A DNA stretch of 64,000 bases from contig DATFWO010000234.1 of the NCBI GenBank assembly GCA_035259205.1, positions 1 to 64,000 of the forward strand. Reading direction: 5' to 3'. Origin of the DNA: SG8-41 sp035259205. GTDB taxonomy: Bacteria > Pseudomonadota > Gammaproteobacteria > Burkholderiales > SG8-41. This document shows positions 8,312 through 15,874 of the stretch, in pieces (the stretch's first letter is position 1; the number at the start of each line of letters is the position of its first letter). The position numbers were made by a program, and so were the translations under genes. The notes under the pieces are model-generated. The model made no database searches. It saw only the letters and a list, made by a program, of their open reading frames with translations, and had not been told where the DNA came from.

Positions 8312-8343
8312 CACAGCGACCACAAACACAGGAGAAACGATCT

Positions 8344-8799
8344 ATGAAGAACCACGATTTCACTTCCACCTTCACCGTGGACCAGTCCCCGGAACGAGTC
8401 TTCGACGCCATCAGCGATGTCCGCAGATGGTGGTCTGGAGAGGTGCAGGGCGACACCAAGAAGCTCGGCGACGAGTTCACCTACCGCGTCGCCGGCGCAC
8501 ACTATTCCAAGCAGAAGATCACCAAAGCCGTGCCCGGGAAAAAGATCGTCTGGCACGTCTTGGATGCCCGTCTTGACTTCGCAAAAGACAAGAGCGAGTG
8601 GAAGGGCACGGACATCGTCTTCGAGATCACCCAGAAGGGCGCGCAGACCGAAGTCCGTTTCACTCACAAAGGCCTGGCGCCGGCGTTCGAGTGCTACGAC
8701 ACCTGCTCGAATGCCTGGGGGATGCTGGTCAACGGCAACTTGCGCAGATTGATCGCCACGGGCAAACCGCAGCCGAGTCCGTGGGGACGGGCCGCCTGA
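8344..8799 (+). CDS. SRPBCC/START-like domain protein
   Basis: 151 residues of the Aha1/SRPBCC lipid- or ligand-binding fold. It opens with FTSTFTVDQSPERVFDAISDVRRWW, the usual start of the family, and contains the later strand pattern EVRFTHKGLAPAFECYD. The start at 8344 follows an AGGAGA site by 7 bases; the longer frame upstream overlaps the SDR gene and is not used. Proteins of this type commonly accompany ECF sigma factors and detoxification genes, but the ligand is unknown. Confidence 0.8.
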   Translation: MKNHDFTSTFTVDQSPERVFDAISDVRRWWSGEVQGDTKKLGDEFTYRVAGAHYSKQKITKAVPGKKIVWHVLDARLDFAKDKSEWKGTDIVFEITQKGAQTEVRFTHKGLAPAFECYDTCSNAWGMLVNGNLRRLIATGKPQPSPWGRAA

Positions 8800-8807
8800 G
8801 CGATCAC

Positions 8808-9191
8808 CTAGATCACTGGCTTGATGTCGACCACGGGCGTTCCGTCGATCGCCTCGATGGGCCCGATGCGCACGCGCGTGCCCGCGATCTCGCGCACGGT
8901 GACGCGGTGCAGGCCCAGCGGATTGGGCCGATGCGGCGAGCGCGTCGAGAAAACGCCGGCCAGCGGGTTGCGCGGATCGCCCCGCGGGTGAACTTCCAGT
9001 GTGTCGCGATCCGCGAGGTGCAGCCAGGTAATCACGATGAGCGTGTCCCCGGCATTTGTGCCAAGGAGGGCTCGCGCGAACGCTGGATCCAGCTCGAGCC
9101 ACGCATCGGGCGCGCCCTCGGCGCCCTGCTTCGGCGCGGACGCCGCGTCGCGCAGGATCGAGCGAATGTATCCGATGGGACGAAGCTTCAT
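8808..9191 (-). CDS. trmO: TrmO/TsaA-family tRNA methyltransferase-like protein
   Basis: 127 residues of the UPF0066 (YaeB/TrmO) beta-barrel family. It opens with LRPIGYIRS and carries the signature FSTRSPHRPNPLGLHRV, which forms the S-adenosylmethionine site; a final DGTPVVDIKPVI strand completes the domain. E. coli TrmO N6-methylates t6A37 of tRNA-Thr. The protein is shorter than E. coli TrmO (235 aa) and corresponds to the catalytic N-terminal domain only, as in many short homologues, so tRNA activity is plausible but unproven. Its ATG overlaps the stop of the upstream sigma factor by four bases, indicating co-transcription. Confidence 0.75.
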   Translation of the reverse strand: MKLRPIGYIRSILRDAASAPKQGAEGAPDAWLELDPAFARALLGTNAGDTLIVITWLHLADRDTLEVHPRGDPRNPLAGVFSTRSPHRPNPLGLHRVTVREIAGTRVRIGPIEAIDGTPVVDIKPVI

Positions 9192-10072
9192 GCCAGCACG
9201 GCCAGATCGAGGGTGGCGAGCCGCGCCGGATCCGAGATGACTTCTGCGGCGCGAATCCTGCCGCCGTCGTCGAATTCGAACCTGAGCACGCGCAGAAGCC
9301 GTCCTCGTCGCGCGAGGATAAGCCCGACAGCCCCGTTCACCAGCGCCGGTTGCATGAAGCGGGCGGCCTGGGCATACGCCACCGCGCCCCTGGCCCAGTT
9401 GCGCGCGCCGCGCACCTCGGTCGGGGCCCCCGGGCGGCCGGGGCTGTCGGTGCGCAGGACGACGTCGGGATCGAGCACCGCAACGAGGCCTTCGAAGTCG
9501 GCGGCGCGCAGGGCCGCTACGAACGCGTCGACCACTTCACGCTGCCGCGCGAGGCGGTCGGGATCGACCGCCGGCGCGCCGCGCACGCGCCGGCGAGCGC
9601 GGCTCGCGAGCTGCCGTGCCGCGGCCGGCGTGCGCCCGACGATCGCGCCGATTTCCTCGAAGGGCAGGTCGAACATGTCGTGCAGGACAAAGGCGAGACG
9701 TTCCGCCGGATCGAGCGTCTCGAGCACCACGAGGAGAGCAAGCCCCACGGAGCTCGCGAGCTGCGCCTCCTCCTCCGGATTGGGGGCGTGCCCGGTCGCG
9801 GCGACCGCGTCCCCGACGCTCTCCTCGAGGGACTCCTCCTGCCGCGCCTTGCGGGAACGCAGCATGTCTAGGCAGACGCGGGAGACCACCGTCGTCAGCC
9901 AGCCGCCGAGATTGTCGATGCCCTTCGCGTCGGAGCGGGCAAGCCGCAGCCACGCCTCCTGCACTGCGTCCTCGGCCTCCCCGAGCGAGCCGAGCATCCG
10001 GTAGGCCACGCGGCGCAGCTGCCCGCGATGGTCCTCGAACCGCTGCGCCAGCCACTCGTTTCCACTGCTCAT
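9188..10072 (-). CDS. ECF41-type sigma factor with fused SnoaL-like domain
   Basis: 294 residues. Region 2 (RRVAYRMLGSLGEAEDAVQEAWLRL, then WLTTVVSRVCLDMLRSRKAR) and region 4 (LAFVLHDMFDLPFEEIGAIVGRTPAAARQLASRARRRV) are typical of SigJ/ECF41. The C-terminal SnoaL-like domain starts near residue 175 (VVDAFVAALRAADFEGLVAVL) and ends with the ISDPARLATLD segment that matches the conserved C-terminal motif region of this group. A perfect TGTCACA-N16-CGTC promoter precedes the gene, so it probably drives its own transcription. It is co-transcribed with the trmO-like gene and divergent from a YCII-domain gene. Confidence 0.87.
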   Translation of the reverse strand: MSSGNEWLAQRFEDHRGQLRRVAYRMLGSLGEAEDAVQEAWLRLARSDAKGIDNLGGWLTTVVSRVCLDMLRSRKARQEESLEESVGDAVAATGHAPNPEEEAQLASSVGLALLVVLETLDPAERLAFVLHDMFDLPFEEIGAIVGRTPAAARQLASRARRRVRGAPAVDPDRLARQREVVDAFVAALRAADFEGLVAVLDPDVVLRTDSPGRPGAPTEVRGARNWARGAVAYAQAARFMQPALVNGAVGLILARRGRLLRVLRFEFDDGGRIRAAEVISDPARLATLDLAVLA

Positions 10073-10103
10073 CCGCGTCGCTCCATGTGCATAAGCCCGA
10101 TAT

Positions 10104-10130
10104 GACGTGCCGGAGCCGCAATGTGTGACA
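10104..10130 (-). promoter_or_regulatory. ECF41-type promoter of the sigma factor gene
   Basis: On the minus strand TGTCACA (10130-10124) is followed after exactly 16 bases by CGTC (10107-10104). This is the -35/-10 pair known for ECF41 sigma factors. The predicted start of transcription lies about 25 bases before the sigma factor ATG at 10072, consistent with autoregulation. Confidence 0.7.
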
Positions 10131-10131
10131 C

Positions 10132-10158
10132 CGTCACATTTTTCCGTTGCGCCTCGTC
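10132..10158 (+). promoter_or_regulatory. ECF41-type promoter of the YCII gene
   Basis: On the plus strand CGTCACA (10132-10138), one base off the TGTCACA consensus, is followed after exactly 16 bases by CGTC (10155-10158). It faces the YCII gene at 10202, and the AAGGAG ribosome site falls in the predicted leader. The -35 boxes of this promoter and the opposite one form the palindrome TGTGAC-ACC-GTCACA (10124-10138). Confidence 0.6.
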
Positions 10159-10201
10159 ATGCCTGGTGAGGCCGATGTGGCCGATTCCCAAGGAGATGAT
10201 G

Positions 10202-10561
10202 ATGCAATTCGTATTGATGATCTATCAGGGTACTACCCCCTTGCCCGGCACGGACGCTTGGAAGGCGCTGCCCGAGCAGGAGCAGAAGCGGATCTACGCG
10301 GAATATGGAGAGCTCAACAAGGTCCCCGGCATCACTCCCGGCCTTCCGCTCGGATTGCCGAAAGATGCGAAGACCGTGCGCGTCAGCAACGGCCGTACCC
10401 AGGTCGCCGATGGCCCGTACGTCGACGCCGGCCGCGCAGTCGGCGGATACGTCGTGTTCGAAGCCGATGATCTCGAAGCCGCGGTCAAGCTTGCCTCGCG
10501 CATTCCCGCGGCCCGGCTGGGTGGCGCGGTCGAGGTGCGTCCGGTCGCGCGATACTGGTGA
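10202..10561 (+). CDS. YCII (DGPF)-domain protein
   Basis: 119 residues beginning MQFVLMIYQG, the usual start of YCII/DGPF-domain proteins. The family motif is present as ADGPYVDAGRAVGGY, a DGPY variant of DGPF. Three ATG codons stand in a row at 10196, 10199 and 10202; I chose 10202 because AAGGAG (10190-10195) then has a normal spacing. YCII-domain genes are classical neighbours of ECF sigma factors, and here one is preceded by a matching promoter, so it is a likely member of the sigma factor's regulon. Its biochemical role is not known. Confidence 0.85.
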   Translation: MQFVLMIYQGTTPLPGTDAWKALPEQEQKRIYAEYGELNKVPGITPGLPLGLPKDAKTVRVSNGRTQVADGPYVDAGRAVGGYVVFEADDLEAAVKLASRIPAARLGGAVEVRPVARYW

Positions 10562-10582
10562 CGAAGGAACTGGAGACGGCAG

Positions 10583-11149
10583 ATGCCAAGATACGTCGCG
10601 GCGTTGACCGTGGTGTTCATGCTGGGATTGGTATTGACCCGCGCGATCATGCTGAGACGGCGCGGGGTGGAAGCCATGAAATTCGGCAAACTCGACAAGA
10701 CCGATTTCTTCATCCCGCCGTTTGCCTTCTTCTACTTTTATCTCGTCTTTGCGGCAGCCTTCCATTGGCCGACCGTGAGCACACAGGAGTTCTTTCACTC
10801 GGACGTAATCTCCTGGACCGGGGTAGCCCTTTGCCTGGCAGGATTGTCGCTGCTCCTGTGGAGTCTCGTTTCGTTCGGCCAGAGTTTCCGCGTGGGTATT
10901 GATGTCGATCATCCTGACAAGCTCATCACCACAGGCGCTTTTGCACACACGCGCAATCCCATTTACTCGGCGTTTGCGGCGATCCTGGTGGGGCAGTCCC
11001 TGATATTCCCCAATTGGATACTGTTGGCATATATCGTTGCGGCCGCGTGGCTCTTTCACCGTCAGGTCTTGCGCGAAGAAGCGTTCTTGAAGCAGCATTA
11101 CGGTCAGCCGTACGCGGAGTACTGCCAACGGGTGAGACGGTATATCTGA
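10583..11149 (+). CDS. isoprenylcysteine carboxylmethyltransferase-family membrane protein
   Basis: 188 residues with about five hydrophobic segments and the C-terminal ICMT/PEMT signature. That signature comprises TTGAFAHTRNPIYSAF and REEAFLKQHYGQPYAEYCQRV, which bind S-adenosylmethionine at the membrane face. Bacterial members methylate small lipid-like or unknown substrates. It follows the YCII gene by 21 bases and is probably in the same transcript, giving a three-gene unit with the divergent sigma factor. Confidence 0.8.
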   Translation: MPRYVAALTVVFMLGLVLTRAIMLRRRGVEAMKFGKLDKTDFFIPPFAFFYFYLVFAAAFHWPTVSTQEFFHSDVISWTGVALCLAGLSLLLWSLVSFGQSFRVGIDVDHPDKLITTGAFAHTRNPIYSAFAAILVGQSLIFPNWILLAYIVAAAWLFHRQVLREEAFLKQHYGQPYAEYCQRVRRYI

Positions 11150-11596
11150 GCAAGTTACCTTAGACTGACGACGCTCGGCACCTGGCCCGTGCAGCGCAGC
11201 CGCGCCATGGCTCGAAGCAACGCCCCGCGCGGGTGGAGCGCCGCCGGGCGCTTGCCGCGCGTTTGCCTCCAGGGAAAGTGTCCGGGAAGCAGCGGATGCA
11301 GCGGCGTGCCTACACTTCAATCTCCTGCGATTCCTCCGCGATGGGTTTAATTGCACCTCCAATTCGCCTTCCAGGCCGAGTGGCCACCCTTCATGTACTT
11401 CGCGTCGAAGCCGGCCTCCCGCAGCATGATCGCGGTCTTGCAGCCGACACGGAAACCGGCGTATCTGGCGGTCGGTTGAAGTATGTTTTAGTCTACTTCT
11501 TACCGAACTCGCGATCGGGTTTGTGACGATGCAAAGCGATCTCAACTTGCTGCCAGTCGGTTTAGCGATCTTGCGCATTCCCGGAGACCATCATAT
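11150..11596. other. 447-base intergenic stretch with one gene relic
   Basis: The gap between the methyltransferase and the DUF2252 gene contains no convincing full gene. The first half is very GC-rich with short inverted repeats. The middle holds a rhodanese fragment on the minus strand. The last 110 bases are more AT-rich and probably hold the promoter of the DUF2252 gene, but I could not fix boxes with confidence. Confidence 0.5.
11347..11466 (-). pseudogene. relic of a rhodanese domain C terminus
   Basis: Read on the minus strand, about 38 codons ending at TAA (11349-11347) give a segment containing GCKTAIMLREAG, FDAKYMKGGHSAWKAN. This matches the last helix and strand of rhodanese-like sulfurtransferase domains, where the KGGHSAW pattern is highly conserved. 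No start, active-site cysteine loop or N-terminal half is present upstream, so only the tail of a former gene survives. Confidence 0.5.
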
Positions 11597-12958
11597 ATGG
11601 CTACGATTACGGAAACGTCATGGGTGACGCGCGCGGCGCGCAGAAGCGCAGGCAAGATCCTGCGCGACAGGGTTTCGCGGTCTACACACGGTGCGTGGAA
11701 ACCTGTCGAGCGAGAACGCGATCCGATTGCGATTTTGCGTAAAACGGATGCAGGGCGGGTAAAGACGCTGCTGCCGATCCGGTATGGACGGATGCGTACA
11801 TCCCCGTTCGCCTTCTTGCGCGGGTCCGCCGCAGTCATGGCGTTTGATCTGGCGAGTACGCCCACGACCGGGATCCCGGTTCAAGCCTGCGGTGATGCGC
11901 ACCTGATGAACTTTGGCGGGTTCGCCACGCCGGAGCGCAACATCATATTCGACGTAAACGACTTTGATGAAACTCTTCCTGCTCCATGGGAGTGGGATAT
12001 CAAGCGGCTCGCGGCGAGCGTCATGGTCGCCGGCCGCTACCGGGGCTTCGGCGGCGGACGCTGCGCTGATGCGGTTCTCGCTACGGTGCGCGCCTACCGG
12101 GAAAAGCTTCGTGAATTTTCGCGCTTGACGCCATTGGAGATCTGGCATGCACGAATCGAGGCGCACGACGTCGTCGATATGGTCAGCCAGCACGACGTTC
12201 GTCGATTGCGTGAGGAGGCTGCGGGGCTGATGCACGTCCACACGGCGGGGCACCTGCTGCCCAAGATGGTCGTAATGAGGAACGGCAAGCTCAGGATCAA
12301 AGACGACCCGCCGCTCATCTTCCATGAGCCGGGACACGACGGGTATGTACGTATTGCTCATGCACTCGAGCGCTACTGCGGCTCGCTTTCCGATGAGCAC
12401 CGAGCACTACTCGAGCGCTATCGCTTTGTTGACGCGGCCCTCAAGGTAGTCGGAGTGGGCAGTGTCGGCACCCGCTGTGCCGTCGCCTTGTTCCTGGCCG
12501 AGGATGACGAGCCCTTGTTTCTGCAGTTCAAGGAGGCTCGCCCCTCGGTACTGGAGCCCTACGTCGGGAGAAGCAAGTATCAAAATCACGGCCAACGGGT
12601 AGTGGTCGGGCAGCGGGCGATGCAGTCGGCGAGCGATATATTCCTGGGTTGGTCGTCCACTGGAAATTCCGGATTCGATTTCTACGTGCGGCAGCTACGC
12701 GACATCAAGACGTCGGTAAATCTGGATGCGCTCAAGCCCTCAACATTCGCTACGTACGCCAGTCATTGCGCCTGTGCGCTCGCCCGCGCCCATGCTAAGA
12801 CCGGTGATGCAGCAATGATCAGTGGGTACCTGGGCAAGAGCGACAGCTTCGATCGCGCGCTCCTTGCTTTCGCCCGGAGTTACTCGAGTGCGACGGAAGG
12901 CGACTATGACGCACTGGTCAAGGCTATCGATTCAGGGCAGGTAAGCGCAGATAGATAA
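11597..12958 (+). CDS. DUF2252 family protein
   Basis: 453 residues matching DUF2252 over its full length. Characteristic blocks are RYGRMRTSPFAFLRGSA near residue 57, CGDAHLMNFGGF and IIFDVNDFDETLPAPWEWDIKRLA around residues 97-135, and the later QFKEARPSVLEPY. The arrangement of a conserved GDAHLxNFG and a DxNDFD motif recalls kinase-like (aminoglycoside phosphotransferase) folds, so a phosphotransferase-type activity is possible but not demonstrated. The ATG follows a CGGAGA site. It stands alone between a gene relic and the convergent ThDP enzyme. Confidence 0.85.
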   Translation: MATITETSWVTRAARRSAGKILRDRVSRSTHGAWKPVERERDPIAILRKTDAGRVKTLLPIRYGRMRTSPFAFLRGSAAVMAFDLASTPTTGIPVQACGDAHLMNFGGFATPERNIIFDVNDFDETLPAPWEWDIKRLAASVMVAGRYRGFGGGRCADAVLATVRAYREKLREFSRLTPLEIWHARIEAHDVVDMVSQHDVRRLREEAAGLMHVHTAGHLLPKMVVMRNGKLRIKDDPPLIFHEPGHDGYVRIAHALERYCGSLSDEHRALLERYRFVDAALKVVGVGSVGTRCAVALFLAEDDEPLFLQFKEARPSVLEPYVGRSKYQNHGQRVVVGQRAMQSASDIFLGWSSTGNSGFDFYVRQLRDIKTSVNLDALKPSTFATYASHCACALARAHAKTGDAAMISGYLGKSDSFDRALLAFARSYSSATEGDYDALVKAIDSGQVSADR

Positions 12959-13035
12959 CCTTGAAACACCGTATTGCGCGCTCTAAGGCACGCTCATCCC
13001 CCTTCCAAAGCGGTGCACCGCGCCTTCTCGCATGG

Positions 13036-14706
13036 CTACGCCTTCGCGTATTTGCTTGGATGGGAGCGGCGGATCGTCGGTGAGACCACCTTGTCCGACA
13101 CGTGGAAGTCCCAGACTGCGGCGCCGCCGCGCTTGCCGAACTCTTCCACGAGCTTCGGCAGCTCGGCCACGTTCTTGACGGTCTTGCCCTCGATACCGAA
13201 GCCGCGCGCGATGCCCGCGAAATCGACGTAGCCGAACACCGACCCTTCCTCGGGCAACCCCTCCGAGCGGAGCTTGTGCACTTCCGAGCCGTAGGCGCCG
13301 TCGTTTATCACGATGATCAGAATGTTCATCTTGTGGCGCTTGATGGTCTCGAGCTCCTGCACGTGCATGATCAGGCTGCCGTCGCCGTCGAACAGCACCA
13401 CCGGTTTATCCGGGCGGGCTGCCGCCACACCCATGCCGAAGGAGATGCCGTTGCCGATCGCGCCGAACTCGCGGATGGTGAGGAACTTCTCGTTCGGGCG
13501 AGAAGGCATCTGCGCGAAGAACCACGAGCAGTGGCCCCCGGAGTTCACGAGCTCCCAGTCCGGGGGCAGCGTTTTCTCGAGCCCCTCGACCACGTCGCGC
13601 GGATCGAGCAATCCCGGCTCGATCTGGAACACGTGGCTGTCGGCCTTCGTGTCGCGGATGCGCGCGGCCATCGCCTCGGTGCGCCACGTCTGGGTGCGCG
13701 CGGGCAGCGCCGCCGTCAGCGCCTCCACGCCCAGCCGCGCGTCGGCGCGCAGGTGGTGCTTCGCCACTTCCTGGCCCTGGCGCATCGCCCGGGGATCGAC
13801 GTCGATGTGCAGCAGCTGCGCCTTCTTGAAGAGCTGGCCGCCGCCGCCGGCGTGGTAGGCGAGGGAATGGCCGACCGCGATGACGAGGTCGGCCTGTGCC
13901 AGGTACTCGAGCCCGACCTCGGTCGAGAAGCTCCCCGTGATACCGATGCAGTAGAGGTCGTCGTGGAAGAGACCGCGCGCGGGCAGCGTCGTCGTGAGCA
14001 GTCCGCCGGTCTTGGCGGCGAGCGCGCGGCACGCGGGCCCCGCCTTGGCCTGGACCGCGCCCAGGCCGGCGAACACGACCACGCGCTCGGCGGAGGCCAC
14101 GAGCTTGGCGGCCTTCGCCACGTCGTCCGGGTGCGGCGGAATCGGCGACAGGCGCGGCAGCAGTTGCGCCGAGGGCGTCGGCAGATTCTCCGGCCCGGTC
14201 CACGGCCGCTCCTGCAGGTCAAACGGTATACCGAGCACCACCGGGCGCCGCTCGCGGCGCGCCTGCAGGAACGCGTCGCGGATGCCGACCGGCATGCGCT
14301 CGGGCAGGTGCAGGGGATGATAGTCCGCGCCCGTCGCCTTGATGATCGGCGCCTGGTCGATCCCCTGGTTGTACCAGCCCATCCGGAGCGGCGCCTCGCC
14401 GCCGAACACCACCAGCGGCAGGTGAGCGCGCACCGCCGCCGGGAGCGCTGTGATGAGCTGCGTGACGCCGGGCCCGCAGGTGACGGTCGCCACGCCCACT
14501 TCGCCCGTCTTGCGTGCGTAGGCCATCGCGGAGGCTACGGCGCAGTGCTCGTGCCTGACGAAGACCATGCGGCAACCGTGCTCACGCAGGCGCGCCGCCC
14601 AGTTCATGTTGGCATCGCCCATCAGCGTGAAGCAGGTGCGCACGCCTTCCTGGATGAAGGCCTTGGCAAGGACATCGTAGACATGCAGTTTGGCTTCGTT
14701 CGTCAC
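13036..14706 (-). CDS. thiamine diphosphate-dependent enzyme, acetolactate-synthase-like
   Basis: 556 residues with the three-domain plan of the POX/AHAS group. The N-terminal Pyr domain has the catalytic glutamate in VRHEHCAVASAMAYAR (E53) and the GPGVTQLITALP loop. The middle domain is of transhydrogenase type, and the C-terminal PP domain carries the ThDP/magnesium motif GDGSLIMHVQELETIKRH followed by NDGAYGSE. I chose the GTG at 14706 because GGGGAG lies 7 bases before it; a longer frame to 14811 adds residues without family support. AHAS-like specificity is not assured: benzoylformate decarboxylase and oxalyl-CoA decarboxylase share the fold. It follows the IclR gene on the same strand. 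Confidence 0.82.
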   Translation of the reverse strand: MTNEAKLHVYDVLAKAFIQEGVRTCFTLMGDANMNWAARLREHGCRMVFVRHEHCAVASAMAYARKTGEVGVATVTCGPGVTQLITALPAAVRAHLPLVVFGGEAPLRMGWYNQGIDQAPIIKATGADYHPLHLPERMPVGIRDAFLQARRERRPVVLGIPFDLQERPWTGPENLPTPSAQLLPRLSPIPPHPDDVAKAAKLVASAERVVVFAGLGAVQAKAGPACRALAAKTGGLLTTTLPARGLFHDDLYCIGITGSFSTEVGLEYLAQADLVIAVGHSLAYHAGGGGQLFKKAQLLHIDVDPRAMRQGQEVAKHHLRADARLGVEALTAALPARTQTWRTEAMAARIRDTKADSHVFQIEPGLLDPRDVVEGLEKTLPPDWELVNSGGHCSWFFAQMPSRPNEKFLTIREFGAIGNGISFGMGVAAARPDKPVVLFDGDGSLIMHVQELETIKRHKMNILIIVINDGAYGSEVHKLRSEGLPEEGSVFGYVDFAGIARGFGIEGKTVKNVAELPKLVEEFGKRGGAAVWDFHVSDKVVSPTIRRSHPSKYAKA

Positions 14707-14842
14707 CGTTGAGCTCCCCAGGTTGGCATCCACTCCACGCACGCCGCCGGCGCGGGCGCTGGCATCGGAGAGGAGAGCGAACGAGTATAGGCAGGATATT
14801 GGGGGTGTCAACGGCGAGTGGGGGGGCGGTCACACCTCTGAC

Positions 14843-14862
14843 ACTATCCAGATGCTGGACAG
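14843..14862. promoter_or_regulatory. inverted repeat upstream of the ThDP enzyme
   Basis: CTATCCAG-ATG-CTGGACAG (14844-14862) has 7 of 8 arm bases symmetrical. On the minus strand it gives CTGGATAGT, the same nine bases that end the 39-bp LysR-linked element elsewhere in this window. It lies 137 bases before the ThDP gene start, just downstream of the IclR stop. Confidence 0.3.
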
Positions 14863-14880
14863 CTAACCGCCGTTGGACGT

Positions 14881-15639
14881 TCAGTGACTGAAGGCCCGCG
14901 TGGCCTCTTTCAGATGCGCGATCATCTGCGCGCCATCGTTCGGATTGATCCGCTCCTCGCGCCCCATCACCGCCAGGACCGCGACCAGCTTCCCGACGGG
15001 ACCGATCAGGGGAAAAGCGAGCGCACTCACCCCCGACATCAGGTGTCCGTGGTTGTGCGCGTAACCCTGTTCGCGGATGTGCCTGATCAGTTGCTTGATC
15101 GAGGCGGAATCGCGCGCGATGGCGTTCAGTCCGGTTCCTGCCTTCACCGATGCCTTCAGGAGCGGCTCGGTGAAATGGCGGGGTAGGTATGCGGCGAACA
15201 CCAGGCCCGACGCCGTCGCGAGCATCGGCAAGGTGGCGCCGATCCGCATCGTCATGATGATGGGCTGACTGCTTTCCTCGACGTGCACGATCGTCGGGCC
15301 CTGACCACCCCAGACGGACAGCACGAACGTTTCGTCGAAGCGATCGCGCAACTCGCGTTGGAGCTGGATAGCTTCACGCAGCGGCTGATAGCTACTGAGC
15401 GCCGCCAGCCCGAGCCGCATCGCGAGCGGGCCAAGAGAATAGCGGCGGGTTCCCGGGTCCTGCGACGCAAGACCGCTTGCCACGAAGCTTGCCAGGTAGC
15501 GATGGACCTTGCCGGGCGACATGCGCCCTCCCGTCGCCAGCTCCCGCAGCGCCACCGGCTCCTGAGCGCGTGCGAGCACCTCGAGAATCCGACCAGCGGT
15601 CTCGACCGCCTTGACTCCGGAGGGTTGGTGTTTCTGCAC
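14881..15639 (-). CDS. IclR-family transcriptional regulator
   Basis: 252 residues. The N-terminal winged helix-turn-helix is seen in AVETAGRILEVLARAQEPVALRELATGGRMSPGKVHRYLASFVASGL; the C-terminal effector domain includes IRHIREQGYAHNHGHLMSGVSALAFPLIGPVG. The GTG at 15639 gives the usual family length; the frame extends far upstream without further similarity. It is divergent from the nitrilase-transporter operon, with palindromes resembling IclR-type operators in between. It therefore probably controls nitrilase and transporter expression and perhaps the ThDP enzyme downstream. Confidence 0.82.
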   Translation of the reverse strand: MQKHQPSGVKAVETAGRILEVLARAQEPVALRELATGGRMSPGKVHRYLASFVASGLASQDPGTRRYSLGPLAMRLGLAALSSYQPLREAIQLQRELRDRFDETFVLSVWGGQGPTIVHVEESSQPIIMTMRIGATLPMLATASGLVFAAYLPRHFTEPLLKASVKAGTGLNAIARDSASIKQLIRHIREQGYAHNHGHLMSGVSALAFPLIGPVGKLVAVLAVMGREERINPNDGAQMIAHLKEATRAFSH

Positions 15640-15694
15640 GCGTCGCCCGGTTCCGTCATGACCCGATATCCGACCGCAGGGATCATATCCCAGT

Positions 15695-15711
15695 GTTCCG
15701 CTTTCCGGAAC
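15695..15711. promoter_or_regulatory. candidate IclR operator
   Basis: GTTCCG-CTTTC-CGGAAC is a perfect 6-bp inverted repeat with a 5-base spacer, 56 bases upstream of the IclR start and within the divergent promoter region. The TTCCG...CGGAA form resembles operators described for IclR-family regulators. Confidence 0.5.
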
Positions 15712-15845
15712 GGCTTCCGGCGAAAGTGCTGGTGACACGAGACAACCGTCGGTTAGTCTGACGAGCATCAAGCGTTTGCTGCCGGCAATCCAGGCGGCAT
15801 TCGCTGCAAAGGGAGCGCGCTTCCCGATGGCTTGCAACAAGGACG

Positions 15846-15858
15846 TTCCGGACCGGAA
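15846..15858. promoter_or_regulatory. second TTCCGG palindrome before the nitrilase
   Basis: TTCCGG-A-CCGGAA is a perfect 13-base palindrome overlapping the AAGGAG ribosome site of the nitrilase gene. It shares the TTCCG/CGGAA half-sites with 15695-15711. Its place inside the region upstream of ATG 15875 supports that start over an in-frame one at 15776. Confidence 0.4.
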
Positions 15859-15874
15859 GGAGCTGGGGCTCTTG

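Noticed and set aside
13102..14712. A 536-codon open frame on the plus strand opposite the ThDP enzyme
   Set aside because: It is the antisense shadow of a well-supported enzyme gene; the product is rich in Arg, His and Gly with no domain pattern, as expected in GC-rich DNA.
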